Shown piece after piece: positions 62,010-64,000 of a stretch of DNA of 64,000 nt (positions within the stretch are counted from its first letter, which is position 1; every line of letters begins with the position of its first letter). The stretch is from Oceanisphaera profunda (GTDB taxonomy: Bacteria > Pseudomonadota > Gammaproteobacteria > Enterobacterales > Aeromonadaceae). The notes beneath the pieces are model-generated. The model searched no databases. It was not told the DNA's origin and was given only the letters and a program-made list of their open reading frames with translations. The translations under genes were made by a program, and so were the position numbers. The stretch covers positions 3,224,001-3,288,000 of the forward strand of contig NZ_CP021377.1 in assembly GCF_002157895.1 (NCBI RefSeq), given 5' to 3'.

Positions 62010-62023
62010 TAAGGCACTTTGTA

Positions 62024-63766
62024 TTGATCTGGAACAGGTTTATATACCGGTTATTAGGTGTTTACCCACTATTATTACTAAGTTTTTCTGCCCTCAGCCA
62101 GCCATATCAGGTGGGCTTTTTAGCGGTGCGCGGTGCAACGCACGCCCAAGCACAGTGGGCGCCCACTTTAGCGCTGCTTAATGCCCAAGTGCCCGACCAT
62201 GAGTTTATTGGCCACTATCTTAGCCAAGAGCAGCTAGACGCAGCACTTGCCGAGCAAAGCTTGGATTTTGTGGTAACTAATCCGGCGCACTTTATGCTTA
62301 GTCATCATCAACCTCTTAACTGGCTGGCGTCCTATCTAGACCCACACTACGGCCAGGCGCGGGCCAGTGTGGCGGCGACCCTGTGGGTGCGGGCCGACAG
62401 TGAGCTCACCCAGCCCGAGCAATTGCGCGGGCAGCGGGTGGGTGCGGTGCACAAAACTGCCTTTGGCGGCTACTTGTTAGTGGCTGAACAATTACGCAAG
62501 CGCAACATTTCGCCTCAAGAATTAGCACTAACTTTTAGTGGTTATCCGCTGGATGCGCTCGCCTATGGACTGCGCGATGGTGTGGTTGCTGCCGCTATTT
62601 TGCCCAGTTGCTTGCTGGAAGACATGGCGCAAGACGGCTTAATCGAGTTGGCGAATTTTCGCGCACTTATGGTGCAGCCAGACTCGCGCTGCGTACGCTC
62701 CACACCGCTTTATCCGGGTTGGAGTTTTGCCAGTGTCGGTAATCTTGATGAGTCGGTACTCAGAGCTATCACCCAAGCATTATTGCAGTTTGAGATAGCC
62801 GGCCAGCCTCAATGGGGGGCTGCAGTGCGTCTGGATGAAGTGGCGAGCTTATTAATGGACTGGCAACTGGGGCCAGAGCCCAGCCCTATCGCCCACGAGC
62901 GTTTGTTACGCCAATTTATGCTGCAGCACTGGCCTTGGTTGGCGTCTTTTGTCGCGCTCTTGCTCGGCCATTTATTGTATCACTGGCGGGTAACGGTATT
63001 GCTGCGCCGGCGCAGTAAAGAATGCGCACAGCTGCATAGCCAAGTGCAGCAAAAAGAACAGACCTTGTCTCACGCCCGCCAACGCATTTTAATGGGTGAA
63101 ATGGCCACCGGCTTGGCCCATGAGCTGAATCAGCCGTTATCTGCGATTCAGGCTTACGCTCAAGCGGGTGAATTAATGCAAGATACGGCGCAACATAAAA
63201 CGGCGTTTAGTCAGATAGTGGCGGAAACCGAGCGCGGGGCGGCCATTATTCGTCGTTTTCGCCAATGGGCCACCCAACCGTTACCCAGTGCCGAACCGGT
63301 GGATCTCAATGAGCTGTGTCAAGAGTTAGTGACGCGCTTAAGCCCACGAGCCGAGGCTTTGGGAGTGAAATTCAAAGCGGAGTTAAAAGCGCAGCTGGCG
63401 CAGTCCACTCTTAACCCCGCTATGTTAGTTACGGTGCGCCCAGCGGTGGAGCAAGTGCTAAATAACTTATTAAACAATGCCCTCGAAGCCCAAGTACGGC
63501 GGTTAAGCCAAGAGCCGGCACATCAGGCTTGGATAAGCCTGAATGTAAGTCCTGTGCAAACTGGCTGGCTGCTATTGATAGAAGACAATGCGGGTGGCAT
63601 AGATGAAGATATTATCCGCACCTTACAGCACAATTTACCCGCCAGTCATTATCATGGCATGGGCATTGGGCTGTTAGTCAGTCATCGTTTGGTGTTGCGT
63701 TTACAAGGGCAATTAATCGTGAGTAATACCGAGCAGGGCACGCAAGTGCGATTATTGTTTAAATAA
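62024..63766 (+). CDS. ttrS: Tetrathionate sensor histidine kinase TtrS
   Basis: Sensor kinase of the tetrathionate system. A PhnD-like periplasmic binding domain spans about residues 30-280 (VGFLAVRGATHAQAQWAPTL, LDFVVTNPAHFMLSHH, RGQRVGAVHKTAFGGYLLVA). A transmembrane helix WPWLASFVALLLGHLLYHW follows, then a HisKA domain with GEMATGLAHELNQPLSAIQA (phospho-His) and a HATPase (NLLNNALEAQ N-box, IEDNAGGIDED G1, YHGMGIGLLVSHRL G2). The open frame starts at 61916 inside ttrB; TTG at 62024 with AAGG ten bases before it gives a proper signal peptide and 580 residues, so I prefer it. Confidence 0.88.
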   Translation: MIWNRFIYRLLGVYPLLLLSFSALSQPYQVGFLAVRGATHAQAQWAPTLALLNAQVPDHEFIGHYLSQEQLDAALAEQSLDFVVTNPAHFMLSHHQPLNWLASYLDPHYGQARASVAATLWVRADSELTQPEQLRGQRVGAVHKTAFGGYLLVAEQLRKRNISPQELALTFSGYPLDALAYGLRDGVVAAAILPSCLLEDMAQDGLIELANFRALMVQPDSRCVRSTPLYPGWSFASVGNLDESVLRAITQALLQFEIAGQPQWGAAVRLDEVASLLMDWQLGPEPSPIAHERLLRQFMLQHWPWLASFVALLLGHLLYHWRVTVLLRRRSKECAQLHSQVQQKEQTLSHARQRILMGEMATGLAHELNQPLSAIQAYAQAGELMQDTAQHKTAFSQIVAETERGAAIIRRFRQWATQPLPSAEPVDLNELCQELVTRLSPRAEALGVKFKAELKAQLAQSTLNPAMLVTVRPAVEQVLNNLLNNALEAQVRRLSQEPAHQAWISLNVSPVQTGWLLLIEDNAGGIDEDIIRTLQHNLPASHYHGMGIGLLVSHRLVLRLQGQLIVSNTEQGTQVRLLFK

Positions 63767-63811
63767 TGTGTTAGCTAATGATTTAACGGTTTTTTTAATT
63801 AAGGAGCAAGG

Positions 63812-64000
63812 GTGCAGGTTTATATTGTTGATGATGACAGTCAAGTATTGGCGGCCAATCAGTTTTTATTACAGGCCTTGGGTTATTCAAGCCTGGGTTG
63901 GCAGGATCCCGAGCAATTCTTGGCCGAAGTGGATACTCAAGTGCCTGCCATTTTATTGCTGGACTTAGCCATGCCCAAACTCGACGGCTTACAGGTGCAA
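63812..64000 (+). CDS. ttrR: Tetrathionate response regulator TtrR, N-terminal part (cut by window end)
   Basis: The first 63 codons of a response regulator, starting at GTG after AAGGAG (63801-63806). The receiver domain is clear: QVYIVDDDSQVLAANQFLLQ with the acidic pocket DDD, and the phospho-acceptor Asp in AILLLDLAMPKLDGLQVQ. Placed 45 bp after ttrS, its cognate kinase. The output domain is outside the window; TtrR homologues are FixJ/LuxR type. Confidence 0.88.
   Translation, partial: MQVYIVDDDSQVLAANQFLLQALGYSSLGWQDPEQFLAEVDTQVPAILLLDLAMPKLDGLQVQ

Noticed and set aside
63768-63968. 66-codon frame after ttrS
   Set aside because: Out of frame with the response regulator that starts at GTG 63812 with AAGGAG and shows a clear receiver domain.

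Overview
This window looks like chromosome from a free-living gammaproteobacterium, most likely a marine or brackish member of the Aeromonadales (Oceanisphaera / Oceanimonas / Zobellella-like). That placement is an inference from the divergent bioA/bioBFCD layout, the haem (hmu/hut) and tetrathionate (ttr) loci, and overall protein style; no rRNA or tRNA gene is present to confirm it. 

Layout. 1-7.9 kb: most of a Tad (Flp pilus) assembly locus on the + strand (end of rcpC/cpaB, rcpA, a small lipoprotein gene, tadZ, tadA, tadB, tadC, tadD). 8.1-13.7 kb: biotin synthesis, bioA divergent from bioB-bioF-bioC-bioD, with a candidate BirA operator between them. 13.9-16.2 kb: htpX and a soluble CZB-domain chemoreceptor. 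16.5-29.2 kb: a complete type I-F CRISPR-Cas system (cas1, cas2-3, cas8f/csy1, cas5f/csy2, cas7f/csy3, cas6f/csy4, leader, and an array of 26 identical 28-nt repeats followed by three degenerate ones). It is preceded by a WYL-type regulator gene that has been split by an ISAs1-family insertion; the 10-bp target duplication is intact, so the ancestral 279-residue reading frame can be reconstructed exactly. 29.7-31.1 kb: an ECF-like sigma factor and an exported protein of unknown function. 31.5-41.4 kb: Tas-like aldo/keto reductase, a DUF5610-like protein, Tat-exported PhoX phosphatase with a Pho box, two paralogous glycine-zipper proteins, and a divergent pair made of a GNAT-C39 fusion and a RimK-like ATP-grasp ligase. 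41.8-50.7 kb: msrA-msrB, a TSUP permease, btuC-btuD, a DAHP synthase, small oxygenase/VOC proteins, a luciferase-like monooxygenase, a ProX-type deacylase and an orphan TagO/VasI-like protein. 50.9-56.8 kb: a haem uptake locus (hmuTUV divergent from a TonB receptor-hutX-hutZ operon) with a Fur-box-like site between. 57.0-64.0 kb: tetrathionate respiration (ttrBCA on the - strand, divergent from ttrS and the first 63 codons of ttrR).

The intergenic DNA is unusually rich in short dispersed repeats: REP-like hairpins, roughly 100-bp palindromic elements with TGTAG ends, CCACGGAA-type inverted repeats, a MITE with perfect terminal repeats and target duplication, and a purine-rich repeat found repeatedly at or just after stop codons, always with the purine-rich strand in the sense of the upstream gene. 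These repeats, the interrupted CRISPR regulator, and the compensated change in the CRISPR repeat stem are the most unusual signals here.
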